Source: Blastomyces gilchristii SLH14081 (taxonomy: Eukaryota; Ascomycota; Eurotiomycetes; Onygenales; Ajellomycetaceae). From it: a stretch of DNA of 64,000 nt. The stretch covers positions 179,740 to 243,739 of the forward strand of contig NW_003101669.1 in assembly GCF_000003855.2 (NCBI RefSeq). The letters run 5' to 3'. Under the pieces are notes generated by a model that was given only the letters and a program-made list of their open reading frames with translations, searched no databases and was not told where the DNA came from. Of the stretch, positions 23,799 to 35,810 are shown piece after piece (position 1 is the stretch's first letter; the number at the start of each line of letters is the position of its first letter). The position numbers were made by a program, and so were the translations under genes.

Positions 23799-24651
23799 GC
23801 TTGTGCTGCAGTTGGGTGGCCGTTTTTGAATCTTCGCAACATGGAAAGGCGCACATTGGGGTTGGGATTTCTCCACACGGAAGACCTGATGAATGGCACC
23901 AGGCTCCGGTATTTCTGTATTTGAATCTGATTTTACGGGCTTGGGAGTTTCTGTTACTTTGCAATTTAGAACAGCACGACAAGCTGAATAGCTCGTGCCC
24001 AATGATACTACGAAATTTTTTGTTTTCTCTGGACTTCTTGCCTCCTTCTGCTCGACCCATCCCTTTTCGTATTAGCATGGAAATGTGATACTCTACATGC
24101 ACGAAGAGATAGTGGGCCACTGGTATTTTCCCTGCGCTTCTCCCCTGCACTGAAGTTGCCTTAGTAGGCAAAACTAGATAGTATGCATGTCATGTTCTCC
24201 CGCTTCTTCGCGCTCTTTCACTCAAAATAGCAAGTAATAATTCAAAAGCTAAGGCACGTAAGTGGTCAGGGTACAAGAATACGAAGCATAAATTCCAGAT
24301 TGGTGCAACCTGTGATATTAAGGTTTTACGCTAGGTCTATTAGAGATTAGAGTAAACTTATCCCCAACCTCCAGTTCCGAGCCTCATCCATCTACATTTC
24401 AAACTCAGCTGCGGGAGCCTCATGAAATGGTACAGAATTACCGTAGACGGGATGGGTGCGGTTTACATTGTTACCATCGAGGTATTTTGCTAGGTACGAC
24501 GCTTACTTTACAAAATAAAAGCAACTACACATAGATTGATTCAAAGGGGATCCGCCCATGGGTTGATCTTTGTTCTCCTGGGTACCATCACGCTCTAGAA
24601 TCGTACTGCTCTTGAATTCACTCAGAGAACTCTGGTTGCTTCCTGAGCAGT
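23799..24651. other. Intergenic DNA between toa2 and the next gene
   Basis: This stretch contains the toa2 3' flank and the promoter of the downstream gene on the same strand. The short frames seen on both strands are not supported by motifs or start context. No RNA gene was recognised. Confidence 0.55.
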
Positions 24652-25951
24652 ATGCCTCGGACACTGCCATGGCAGGTCGACGAGAAACCGAGGAAAAGCA
24701 CTACTCCCACTGCGAGTAGCTCCAAACGGCAATCCAGATCGACGTCTTCAACAGCATCGGGATTGGGTAATGTGCAAACCCCTACAAGAGGCGCGCCTCA
24801 GATCGGTATGTAATCGCTTTGCTGGTTTCTTGAATCTTCATACTAATTTAATAGTGCGAACTCCTTCAACCTCTCCGCCATGCGAAGTACCTCCTGTAGA
24901 GTTCGTATTGTCTCATCTCACTGGGCCGCTTTCAAGCTAGCTAACAGCATATAGGTTTATGAAAGAAGGCTTAGATAACGATGATCAGTATATTATGGTC
25001 GAGGACGAATTTCTAGCGACTGCACAGAGCTTCACTCGTCATTTGCACCATGCCGAATATGTGCGTAAGAAAAACGAGACAAAAATCAAGAACGCCAAAG
25101 CAATAAAAGCTTTAGTTCGACCTACGGGTGTGAAAAGTACTTTGAGTGCCGAATCTCGCAAGAACATGCAGTCCGAAGAAAACTCTTCCAGGCACAAGGC
25201 TGCTCTGAGTGAACTCAAAAGAATTGCTGGTCGGCCCCCTGTCGACTCTGAGGTAGAGGATGAGGGCATCGAAAGTGAAGAGGATAAAGATGATGATCCT
25301 TGGGTAGGAACCTCGTTGCAGAATTTGATGACATATCAGATGAAGCACAAGTCCTTGGTCGGCTTGCACAGGATCAGATCTACAACTCGGGCTGCATTGG
25401 GTTTCTCGAAGGCGCCAGTTGGCTTAGCTGGAGGAAGTCGTAAAAGGGGCCAGGATGGGCACCCCCAACCGACACCGGGAGCAGAGATTCGCCCACATGT
25501 CATTGATGATGAAAGTACTACCGGCGACGACGATGATCTTGATGCCCAGCCTCGGCGTTCGAAATCAGTTCAGATACCAACACCGAACCCAAGGCCTGCG
25601 ACCAGTAGGAGTAACACCTACGCGACAGGTTCACTGTCTACAAAGACGAGAACACAATCTGTATCACGATCTGACCCACAAGAAGGGATAAACGTATCAC
25701 ATGAGCCTGGCGACTCGACGAGCCACCGACGAGCCGCTTTTGTTCCGCCAAAGCGGACAAGTAAAATAATGAGTTTATTCGATGACTCGGAAGATGAAAA
25801 ATCAACGAAAATAACGAAAAATGAAGGCAACAATAACAAATCCCAAGTTCGCAAACTATCACTATCGGAAACCTCGCCATATAAACGCCATGAAAAAGAT
25901 GGAAAATCCAAAAAATCCCGCCTCAATGAAGTCCCGACATTCTTATTCTGA
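24652..25951 (+). CDS. Conserved-looking disordered protein of unknown function
   Basis: Three exons (24,652-24,805, 24,855-24,900 and 24,955-25,951) give about 398 residues. Donors are GTATGT and GTTCGT; acceptors follow TTAATAG and CATATAG, and phases match. The N-terminus (MPRTLPWQVD, then Ser/Thr/Arg-rich) and the C-terminal two thirds (acidic runs, Ser-rich and Lys-rich tracts) are low-complexity and probably disordered. A more ordered core at residues about 67-110 reads EFMKEGLDNDDQYIMVEDEF and FTRHLHHAEYVRKKNE, which looks like a conserved fungal motif. The many basic patches would fit a nuclear or nucleic-acid-associated protein, but that is a guess. I do not recognise a named family. 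It is convergent with the small gene at 26,172-26,584. Confidence 0.72.
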
Positions 25952-26171
25952 GGCGCGCAAGAAAGAAAAGGTATATTCCTCTGCTCAAAATGAAAATATT
26001 TCATAAACGTCGTATCCAGGACCTGTTCGTAACTTATTTTCATAGTTCGTCCTCGAAAAGTCATGATACATGGAAATATGTATCAAATGTCGTTGGTCCA
26101 ACCATGGACCCAAATCTTCACCTGGATAAAAAATCCTATATTCGTAGGTTCTCGTCAACGGCAACAATAGT

Positions 26172-26584
26172 TTATATGCTCTGCCGCAGCAGTCTCAACC
26201 GGACCACATCCGTATTTTCGGTTAGCTTTTCCTTCAACATCTTGGCTTCGTGGTAAAGCTTTTCTCGCTTCGAAACACGATAAAGGGCGCTGGAGTCACT
26301 GGGAGTTTCGTCCGACAAAGCGTCTCTGTTCAGAATACTTAGCAACAATTTTAAGGATCGGGTGCCATGGGCTTATTTGCAAATAGCCAACTCAGCGGGA
26401 CGACATACTCCTTATCATAATGGGGCATCGTGAATTCTACCCGCCGAAAATCTGTTGGAGGACCCTGAGACGGAGACAACGAATATAAGCATGAAACTAA
26501 ACTGACCACTGCGCGCTGTGAATACTCACAATCACCAACCGCTTTGAGGTACTTTGCCGTCGTCGATGGATGGACTTGATCCAT
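26172..26584 (-). CDS. Small three-exon gene, 83 residues, family unknown
   Basis: I assembled this gene from splice signals. Exon 1 is 26,584-26,530 (ATG, then GTGAGT donor), exon 2 is 26,451-26,409 (CAACAG acceptor, GTATGT donor), and exon 3 is 26,325-26,172 (GAACAG acceptor, stop TAA). All phases join and the product is 83 residues. It starts MDQVHPSTTAKYLKAVGDYF, passes through an acidic Ser-rich linker (EDALSDETPSDSS), and ends in a charged helix-prone segment (YRVSKREKLYHEAKMLKEKL) and a basic tail VVRLRLLRQ. The helical part could form a coiled coil. No signal peptide or membrane segment is visible. Neither unspliced frame gives this protein, so a simple frame search would miss it. I know of no family match. 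Its 3' end faces the neighbouring gene 220 bp away. Confidence 0.62.
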
Positions 26585-29487
26585 GGTACTAGACCCCCAA
26601 AACAGTCCATAACTATCCTTCTAGCCTCTTTGACAAAATGGCACAGAAGCTAGGAGATTGGAGGGCAAAAGCCTAACTCTACAACGGTGCTTTTTAGTGT
26701 TTTCGATAGGAGGCGACTTTGATAATATAAGAGCGGGAAGTTGGAAGGTGTGCGCGTGTGCTATAGCGCGTTGTCGAGTTACTCAAACTCGCCCAGTAAA
26801 ATCACGGAACGAAGTAACAATTCACGACCAAGGAAGAAGGGCGCAGGGACAGAAATCGGACTATGTGGTTCGGAGTTGCACAATTCAACAGAACTTTAAT
26901 GGCACAAAGAAAATAAATAAAATGTCGACAAATTCAAAGTCGGTGTTTTCGAATTAAATCTAAAGGAGGCGGCAAGAAAGACAGAGCTGAGTGATTTAAT
27001 CTCGGCAAGGCCTTGTAGTGTATCATCCAACAAATGTTAAACTACAATCAATGCAAGCCTAAACTGCACGCAAAAACTGAAAAACTGAAAACCAAAAGAG
27101 ATTCAAAGGAAACGAAGAAGGTCCGAAGAGCGGAATTTGCATGAGAAAAATAAAAATAAAAATGGGGATGCTGAAACACAGACAAGGCGCGGCACGAAGC
27201 GCTACCCCCTCTCCAGGATGAATTAACTAATAATGATTATTATGCTCACTCGTTTGCCCGCGCCGCAACTCCACCCCTGTATGACCAAGCCCAGCCCATA
27301 TGCTGACTGGGAACAGGCCAAATAAATTGTATACGATTTGGTCAAGTGAAGGGTCCAATCTGATTCTTCCCAAAGCGCCAGCGCGAGCGGGGTTTTACTC
27401 GTCGCAGTGCAGCCGTAACATACTACTGTGCAAGAGGAACGGCGAGGGAGGTTTGTGTGTTCTATGATTGTCTTCGCGGCGGGGTTCTGGTTGGCTGACT
27501 GCGTCCCGCATGAACTCGCCCGTCCCCCAACAACTGGGGCTGTTCAACCAACCAGCTCTGTTAGCTTTTTTTAGATCGTTTGACATCGAACATGGATGGT
27601 CAGAAGTCAGGTACAGGCTCCCGGGCGAGTGTGCTAGCAGTGGCAATGGCATGGCTGACACAAGGGATGCATGCAGCATTGATAAGAGACGCAAGCCTAC
27701 CAAGGCTGTGCTTCCGGACGGACATCAGGGAAGGAAGAGCGAGCCTTTGTTCACTCGCCGTGTTCATCAGGCTTTCCGCTTTCCTTTTCAGTGCAACCGT
27801 GGAATTGACGCATCCGAATTTCTGTGATCCTATGTACTCTAACTACTACACGGAGACATATAACTTAATGATTGGCGTGTTCCTGCACATAACACTGCGC
27901 TGCGTAATCGGACACACAAAATGCCAAGGGAACTAAACCTGCGTCGAACACAGATTAGAAGCTGACAGCCATATTGGGCGTGTTGACTTTCGAAGTTGAG
28001 CATCACTCACCTCAACCAAGAGGCCCTCGCGTTTTTAACGGAATCGGTCCCTGGTACTTAGCCGCTGTTTAGTGGACTGTCAGCAAATAGGGCACTAACT
28101 AAGCGGCGGGGACCGAGATTGTAGCGCTGTTATCAAGGGGAAATGTCAGATTCTGGCGCAGATATGTTATACAGAGTACGGATTACAGAGTACCTGGTTC
28201 TCAGATTATATATCGAGTGGTTTCCGTCTCAAGCATACCCCAGTTGGCCAAGATTCCAGGCCACCCAGGTCTACTAAACGCAAGCAACTCCAGACAACTG
28301 TTGTCATGGGGGTATTCTCACCGCACCGGGAATACTTGCACCAAGCACTCGCGTCATTCTCCTAACATAACAACTCTAGTTTTGTTGTCTGGTTATGTCT
28401 GCCATTCGTCTTTCTCCCTCCCCTCGGCATGCGTTCTCGTTATTCTCAAATTTATCGTCAGACAGACCTTCTAGGTTGGCTGGTGGTTTGATAATCTTGC
28501 CATAAGCTAATATGCTGCTTAACTGAATTCGACCCTTCGAGAGCTCGCCAAAGCCCTTCGCCTATCCTGCCAAAAGCTTTAGTCCTGAATTTCAATTGAA
28601 GTAAAGCGATGCAGGAGGTACCCTATCAACGTGGCCATGAAAAATGCCCGTGCCCTGTGGGATGTCATTGCCAAAAAATAGACTGCTGCGACCCAGACTA
28701 TTAAACTGAGGCCGGCAGGCTCGGCCAGTTGAGTGACTAGATACCTTTCGAGCTTCGAAACATGATGTGGTTACCAGCTTACAGGCCATAAATGTTAGCT
28801 CTAGGAAGTTGATAGATGTGGCATTGCCCCCTTCCGTTATTTGACTCAGAATGATATCTCAACACAAAATCACTGATGTTGGCGAAATGATATAGGAACT
28901 TGCGGATATAATCTATATCAACTTCTAGAATTTAGGACAATAGATCAACCTTCATTCCTCTTTCACGGAACAGTTGAGATATCGAGACTAAAGTGAAGGA
29001 GCCAGATAACCGACTTTATTAAAGAATAGTACGAGTCATATGGAGGAGAATGTTCATCTACGATTTTAAACCTACCATCTTTCAAAACCAGTTAACATGC
29101 CTCCGAATAAGAGCTGTTTGCACACCAAGTTTTCACGCACAGAGCGAGTGGATTTTTGGAGATGGATTCACCCCACGTTTGCCACGAAACCGATCATTAA
29201 CACTGCGAACGGGTTTTTATGCAACTCGTAGAGTGGTGCATTCATGCATGCATGCACAATGCACAGGTGCTCCGTAACTGAAAGGGGGTATTCTTTGGAA
29301 AGCCTGCTTGGCGCTAAAAGCATACATACACATGTAATGTACATGTACATGTACATTCCAAAAATAGCTTCCTATCACCAGTGTTCCTATGCCGCATATT
29401 ACATTCACCATAGTTGGTTAATTCCATTAGAAATGTTTTGGGTTAGTGAAACATGAATCTATTGCTAGGATGATAAAAGGGAAGCAG
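26585..29487. other. Gene-poor intergenic stretch
   Basis: Nearly 3 kb without a supported gene. Short frames around 27,395-27,936 on both strands start with non-ATG codons and lack motifs. Small-scale features are A-rich tracts near 27,100-27,170, paired TACAGAGTAC motifs near 28,170-28,195, and a GTACAT palindromic run at 29,334-29,356. The end nearest 29,488 contains the 3' flank of the aldehyde dehydrogenase. Confidence 0.5.
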
Positions 29488-31153
29488 TTATTTTGGGTAG
29501 TCCTTGAGATGGAAACTCTTCAACTTGACAAATTGATCAAAGCCGAACCTGCTCAATGTCACACCGCGCCCAGAGTTTTTCCATCCCGTCCATGCAAGGT
29601 CCTATAAAGTTATGTCAGAGGATCATACTTGAAGTTGATGAGGCTTGGGGTGGAATTATTTGGAGAGGAGGAAAGGGGATGAATTTTCCTCTCTGCAATT
29701 GCAATCCACTTACAGGACTCGGGTAATCTGCTCTGTTGACGAAGACAGTTCCTGCTTCGATCTGCTGGATCAATTCTTCGGCTTTAGCAACGTCTTTTGT
29801 CCAAACACTCGCCGTCAGGCCCAGATCGCTTTGATTCATTAACCGGATCGCCTCAGCGTCATCCCTGACTTTTGTGACAGGTATAACTGGCCCAAAAGTT
29901 TCTTCCGCCATCACTTGCATGTTGTGGTTCACACCGGTTAACAGGGTGGGCTTGACAAAGTTTCCAGCCTTGGGAAGGTTGTCAAACGTCGAGTTCGAAG
30001 GCGTTTCATCCACTGCCCCCTTTTTGAGGGCATCGTCAATCTGGGCTAAAATGGCCTCCTTCGCTCGTTTCGAGATTACCGGACCGATCTGTGTCTTCTC
30101 GTCAAACGGATCGCCCACACGGTATTTGCTTAGGACTTTCTTGGCCTCTTGGACGAACGCATCGTGGATGGTCTCGTGAACGTATACTCTTTCGATTGCA
30201 CAGCAGCTCTGGCCACTGTTGAAAATCGCACCATCAACAATCTCTTCCGCTGCCCATGCGAGATCAACATCACTGCGGACATATGCTGGGTCGTTTCCAC
30301 CAAGCTCCAAGCCAACGTTCACAATCCTGTCTACAGCCGCCTTCTGGACAGCTAGACCCCCGGCGACAGACCCCGTGAAGCAGACGTGGTTGATGAGAGG
30401 TGACCGAACAATTGATTCAATGTCGGTAGGAGAACCGCAGTGGAAATATTGTAGAACATCTTGTGGTAAACCAGCTTCATTGAAAATGGAAGCGATTTGT
30501 TCCACCACTGTTGGCGTTTGTGGTGAGGGTTTCAAAATAACGGCGTTTCCGGCAAGGAGGGCGGGAACCAGGCTGTTGACGAGGACCAGGTACGGGTACT
30601 ATAAATAGGATAGTTAGCAAGAGCAAAAGGCGACGGAGGCGATAGAGCATTGATATACTCGATCAACAAATGTAGCCGATGGAATATAAGAAAAGGATTG
30701 GGGCTTAACAATGCGGGGTGGTGAATTGTCACATACGTTCCATGGAAAGATGATTAGCACAACCCCAACCGGCTCTTTCTTAATATATCTTTTAAACCCA
30801 GCCTCAGCCTCCGTATCTATGGTCCCTTCGTCTCCTAACACAGTGGAAGAAATACGATTCAAGTACTCGCCTCGTTTTATCGCTGTTGCAATCTCGCCGC
30901 CTGTGTATGCGATCGGGCGTCCCATTTGCTCCGTCACCTCGCGAGCTAGGATATCCTTCTTCTTGGAAAGAAGTCCAAGAGCGCGGGCAACGATTTCCTG
31001 GCGCTGACCTAGGGTAGTTGACCGTGAAAAGGAACGGAAGGCATCCTGCCCCTTTTGGGGCAATGAGGTAAGCTCTTGTTGAGATACCCCTGGGCGGGTG
31101 AGGATAGGATCGTTGGTGATCGGGGAAATCGTCGTCAAAGTTTCTACAGACAT
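29488..31153 (-). CDS. Aldehyde dehydrogenase, succinate-semialdehyde dehydrogenase-like
   Basis: Three exons, 31,153-30,737, 30,598-29,714 and 29,601-29,488, encode about 471 residues, normal for the family. Introns have GTATGT and GTAAGT donors and TATAG acceptors, all phase 0. The fold is complete: PWNYPYL across the first junction, KPSPQTP, FTGSVAGG cofactor loop, LELGGNDP with general base Glu237, FNSGQSCC with the likely nucleophile Cys271 (34 residues later, as usual), ETFGPVIPV, and the C-terminal WKNSGRG. It oxidises an aldehyde to the acid using NAD or NADP. Overall pattern is closest to succinate-semialdehyde dehydrogenase-type enzymes, but the substrate is not determined. The upstream GTG of the open frame is not used; the first ATG is at 31,153. 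No targeting sequence is obvious. It stands alone among non-coding and decayed DNA. Confidence 0.9.
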
Positions 31154-32068
31154 TTTCACTATGGCTAGCGAGCTAGATATTATTTTGATATGACCCTACC
31201 AAATGTATAATGAACTTGGAGGTTTTGGGAGCGGCTTCAGTCTTGTTGATACATGGGCGGGGTTCGTGGCTCGCCGATTATTGATAGTTCGCGGAGCCGG
31301 AATGTGGACCAAGATCGCGGGGACGATATAAACTTAGCCTAACCAAAGCAAACCGCGCAAGATTTGTCAGAGGAATCCCTTTCGGCAGATCGGAATAGTT
31401 TCCGTATTGATTTATCATGATTTATTCTGTGACACTATCCTGATGTACTCTGTATATGAAGCTGCTTTCGACATTCGGAAGCGAGAGTATCCATCATGTG
31501 ACATCATGGTTGCTACCTAGGTATCTTTATGTATGTAGTTACAGTACATGTACAAGTCTGTTATAACCTGAGTGATATACAGGACACTCACTCTGTAACC
31601 ACTAACTCGAATTAGGAAGGCAACTGAACCCATCTGGGAGAGAAGAACTAAGGCAGGTGAGGACTGGAGTAATTTCCTGTCTCCATTCTGGCTTATCATC
31701 AACTGACGCTCAGAGTCGACAAACCCTTAAATGCCAATAGTCGCCAGAAAACGCTCAGCACTAAATACAAAGATAATAATATCCAAAGCTTCTGTACCGT
31801 TGACTTGGTTATGGGGAAACAAGCTAAGCCAACTACTAAGATAGCAACAGAAACAAACAGCTCAAAATCCTACCATGGGAGCGTGCGGCTAAAAAAATCC
31901 CTGCAACTTTGATTTAAATTGAACTGACTCCGAGCGTTCTGCAGTGCCAATTTAATCCCACAATATGATACCACCATTACAGATTAATTCTAGTATGGAT
32001 TCTCTGAGCCTGCTAGAAAATCATCATTTACCTCTCTAGGTTCTGAAGGAAGAAAAACATCAGAAACA
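31154..32068. other. Upstream region of the aldehyde dehydrogenase gene
   Basis: The first few hundred bases presumably contain the promoter of the aldehyde dehydrogenase gene (31,153 is its start codon). No clear core element is visible. A minus-strand 61-codon frame at 31,702-31,517 has no recognisable features. The rest holds nothing I can name. Confidence 0.5.
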
Positions 32069-33345
32069 TCACAGCCCTCTCAAGGGAAGAGTTTGAGCAG
32101 GATCCGGGTAGCAAAGAAGCCACTTGGCAACATTCTGTGCTGTGGCCTTGTTGTAAGTGGACATGCTGAGATCCCAAAATCCATGCAGTGTATAGGTCAA
32201 GGTGAGATGGTCATCCGCGGGATTGCAAGACGCCTTAAAAACACGAACTCTGCCAGACTTTGTAGTCACAATTGTGGTCTGAGTGAATGTCAGTGTCTGA
32301 TTAACAGAAAAAAAACAGCAAAAGACTCAAAACATACCTTGAAGGGGCCATCTTTGTATATCAACTTCCGGTTCACATATTTCTCTTTAATGAAATCATA
32401 ATCCATAGTGTTCATCTGATTGTAGAAGATGGCCGCAATCGCCGGATTTTCACTTCGCATAATATAGGTCGACTTGCCATCGCCATCAGAGGATATGGTG
32501 ACAGATCCAGCAGTAGATAAGTTCAGTGGTTGGGAGAATTTCGAAATAGTGTATACCACTTGATATAGCGACAGGGACCCATCCAGGAATCCATAACCAA
32601 GCCTCTCTCAAACACATCAAACAAAGGGCTCCCAACCCTTTAAGTGTTAGTTACTAGCCTATAGAAATAGGATAACTTTGAAGAACTTGCGGCCGCTCTC
32701 CAGGACAGAGGACAGAATTGTTTGACAGCTCTTGAAGAGTTGAGTGCATCCAACTCCCCCAGCAGTCACCAGCTGGTACGAGGTGAGACAAACCATGGCC
32801 GGCAGGGCAGGCTCATCAAACAATGGATAGCTCTGAATAGCTTTCTCAAGAGCCTGAGAGATTGGGACGAAAACCATCTCTGCCGTAGAATCATTGCAGA
32901 CCACTTTGAGGTCAGGACGCTTGACAATTTGTAGAAAGTTTCCTCTGCGAAAGGTGTCTGTTTAGAGGTGGGAAGGATGGGGAAAACAACAACAAAGACG
33001 GTGTAACCTGGAAGATGTGGAAGGTGGAAAGCTTGCTCGTTATTAAAGATATAATTCGCGTTAAATACTACGCACATGGTTCGGCATCTCCCTTCAGATT
33101 CCACTGCTCACTGGAAATCCAGCTTGTTGTATTCAATGGGACTCAGCAGCTATAGTCTTGACATTTACCTGACAGAGGTATCAAAGTTGGGTGGATCAAC
33201 ACCACTTGGGAGCAGACAATGCAGGCTCACCTCATCATCAGCAAGTTGAATGGCTCAGTTCCAGAAAAACCAGGGCATTATCGAAGAAGATGACATGGTT
33301 CTTTATAACTTTGTTCTCCATGGATTCCCGAGATTGAAGCATTAT
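32069..33345 (-). pseudogene. Decayed multi-exon gene, family not recognised
   Basis: Minus-strand pieces look like exons of one old gene. Around 33,345-33,225 a frame reads NKVIKNHVIFFDNALVFLEL and is then broken by a frameshift before NLLMMR and a GTGAGC donor. About 33,160-33,080 contains VNVKTIAAESH followed by an in-frame TGA. About 32,966-32,690 reads GNFLQIVKRPDLKVVCNDS and CLTSYQLVTAGGVG. Between 32,640 and 32,345 is PLFDVFERLGYGFLDGSLSL with SSDGDGKSTYIMRSENPAIA, and after another intron the C-terminus ends HGFWDLSMSTYNKATAQNVA and then a stop. Donor and acceptor sequences between the last blocks are reasonable, so the 3' part may still splice, but the 5' part is broken. I do not recognise the family. 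Confidence 0.5.
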
Positions 33346-35460
33346 ACAGACATCAGGGCATCGCAGATAGACATGGTAATCATCTTATCACCTAGGGTTT
33401 TATGATGACATAACATAAGAGCTGTTTGAACGCCTCTTTGAGCTCTGTCAAAGGGCACCGCCCAATGCGGAAAAAAGTAGAAAGACAAAACAAAATTCCT
33501 TTCCCGAATAGAACATTCAACAAACACTGACATATTAATTTGGCATTGTCTTGATTTTTCACAAATGCTCGGAGAGCTTCCCTTATCTTCCTCCTACTGG
33601 AAAATCAAGTCCACTGTAGCGTAAGATTAAGCGCGTTTTAAGGGCGACAATATACTGCTCATGGACTAAGCGATTGTCATTGAATTCTATCTGGACGTGC
33701 ATGTACAAAAAGCATAGGTAGTCAAGTGACCATAATCACGGATCAATGTAGTGTAAATGGTAACATCCATTGCTTTCAAAAAGGCAACATGCCTATCCAA
33801 TGTATATCGAGGAGAATAGGAGAAGCCATGAGGTATTTGTACTATGTAAGGTGAAAGGGTGAGAAGAGAAGGATTTAAGGGCTCCAAGAATTGAAACCTG
33901 CGGCAGTTTGAAGATGAAGTCCACAGAATCTTTTGTCTTCAGCCCATCGCGAACAAGTTAAACTCATGGCTGACAAAGTCAAATGAGAACAGTAGCAGTA
34001 CGATGACTTCTTTGCCGTTATAACTGGAGGGTGTTGATAGGCAAAGACAGCACTTGCTTAGCTACATGGTCCTTTAATATCGCCGATTGAGTAGGATACA
34101 GGCCAAACTCGAGCGAGGAATTTAAAGACGTTCATCGAATGATAGATGTTGCGTATTTGAGCTTGGCCCGCGTCTCCCTCCGGCGTTCGCCTATATGTGG
34201 CTTTAAGATCAACGCTGGAGAGCTCACAAGGAACCAAGCTATCACCAAAAATTATTTCTGGCCGACCTTTCAAGGTTTTCATTCCAGAGCCTTTTTACCG
34301 TTTTCTGGGATGCAAAGCAATATATTTTTCTGATCAAGGGGAAATCGGTTCCAACATACGTGACCGAATGGTGAAGTGTCTCCACGGGGCAAGTGAATCA
34401 CCCAAGCTGAGGGTTGTTTGTAATGCCCAGTATGCCGGGGGATGGCCTGTCCGGGAGAGGATCTTCATTGACAAAGACAACTTGCTTGGTTGCCCGCTGC
34501 GCTCGCGAAAACAGACGCAATATCAGTATAACAGCTCTATCTCCCAGATCCACCAGTTGTCATTTCATATCGAAATTGTTGCCGTGACTCCGACTCCGCA
34601 TCCGAATCCTACCACTGATCTGATGGTGCGGAAGTTGGCGGAACAGCTAAAATCGGAACAGCGGAGATAATGGCGAGGGGTATGACTCAGAAAGAGCAGT
34701 GTGCGAGCATTTGTTGTAATCAACAGCTCGAACACGAGGACGGGGATGCTCTTATGGAGATATGATATGAAGGATGGTTGGTTTGAAGCCACAGATGTTT
34801 GCAAGCAGCGCAAATTGGCCCAAACAGGCTAAACGAGCCAAACAGAGCAAACGATGCAAACAACTCCTACATTAGCGTCAACTCTATCAACCTTATACTT
34901 TCCAGGTTCCAACGTCATCATCCAATGGGTCTTACTCCCGCATGCTTCCCGCATCCTTGGACCTGGCAGCGGGATATCAAAAAGCACGGGAAAAGCGGAG
35001 AAACCACAATGGACTTGACCACAATGCAACATTTCGCTAGGAACCGGATGAGGATGCTTACGTTCTCCCAATTGCCCCGTTTAATTAACCCTAGCCTTCT
35101 GCCAATTTGCTGTTCGTTTCCAGGCGAGCGATGGTCAGGTTCTAGCAACTCACTCTACGTCATCGGTGTGGTGAAAGTTTGGAGACTAAGGCAGCGTATC
35201 CGCGATTGAGCAGGTCAGAGCATCACTATGCTTCTTGGGAAACATGGATAGCTAGCAGGCTGATATAAACCTACCTCGAAAGCTTTTTGCTCTACGAAAC
35301 TCTAACCACCAGAGCTAAATTATTCCTCATCCCTCTCCATCGCGGACGATATCTGAGCATCGGCAAGCTGCTACTCGACCCCGTAAAGTGACCATTAAGG
35401 ACGACGGACCGTTCTATTCAGCCGATATTCAGGTACTAATTTCATTTCTAGACCCAAGCC
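33346..35460. other. Gene-free stretch with unsupported open frames
   Basis: The longest frames here are 34,197-34,670 (+, opening with GTG), 34,799-35,209 (+, opening with a non-ATG codon) and 34,282-34,058 (-, with ATG). None contains a domain or flanking splice sites I can support, and they overlap each other. It may be decayed coding DNA like its left neighbour. Confidence 0.45.
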
Positions 35461-35810
35461 CCCTCAGACCCTCAGACTGATTCCAATCGTCCACACCCCG
35501 GCTGACGGCACATGTAAGAGGAAATCTCCGCCTTGACAAAAGCGTTTAAACTCACATTGGATTTAGCTCCCTGGGGAAGCAGTGCGGAATTTTGAGCCTG
35601 GTTTAAAGTCCGTATATATATATATATATGTGGGTGTGTGTGACCCGCCTACCAAGGTTCATCCATTCCACTAGCTTCTGTCATACATTTCATCATCTTT
35701 CTCCGTCCCTGATCGCAGAACAACAGGATTTTTTTATCATCTTCACATTTTCCCTATTTCATTTGCAGTTAACTATTCTACAGCATATATTTTTCCAATC
35801 TTCAGCGAAA
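35461..35810 (+). promoter_or_regulatory. Promoter and leader of egtA
   Basis: A (TA)n tract lies at 35,613-35,629 about 180 bp before the start codon, followed by a pyrimidine-rich leader (35,640-35,790), both common in fungal promoters. The start context is GCGAAAATGG. No specific regulator site is claimed. Confidence 0.45.

Noticed and set aside
27395..27936. Open frames of about 100-120 codons on both strands
   Set aside because: They open with non-ATG codons, overlap each other and show no recognisable domain or splice sites.
34197..34670. 157-codon plus-strand frame
   Set aside because: It starts with GTG, has no domain I recognise, and overlaps an equally plausible minus-strand frame. 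Possibly decayed coding DNA.
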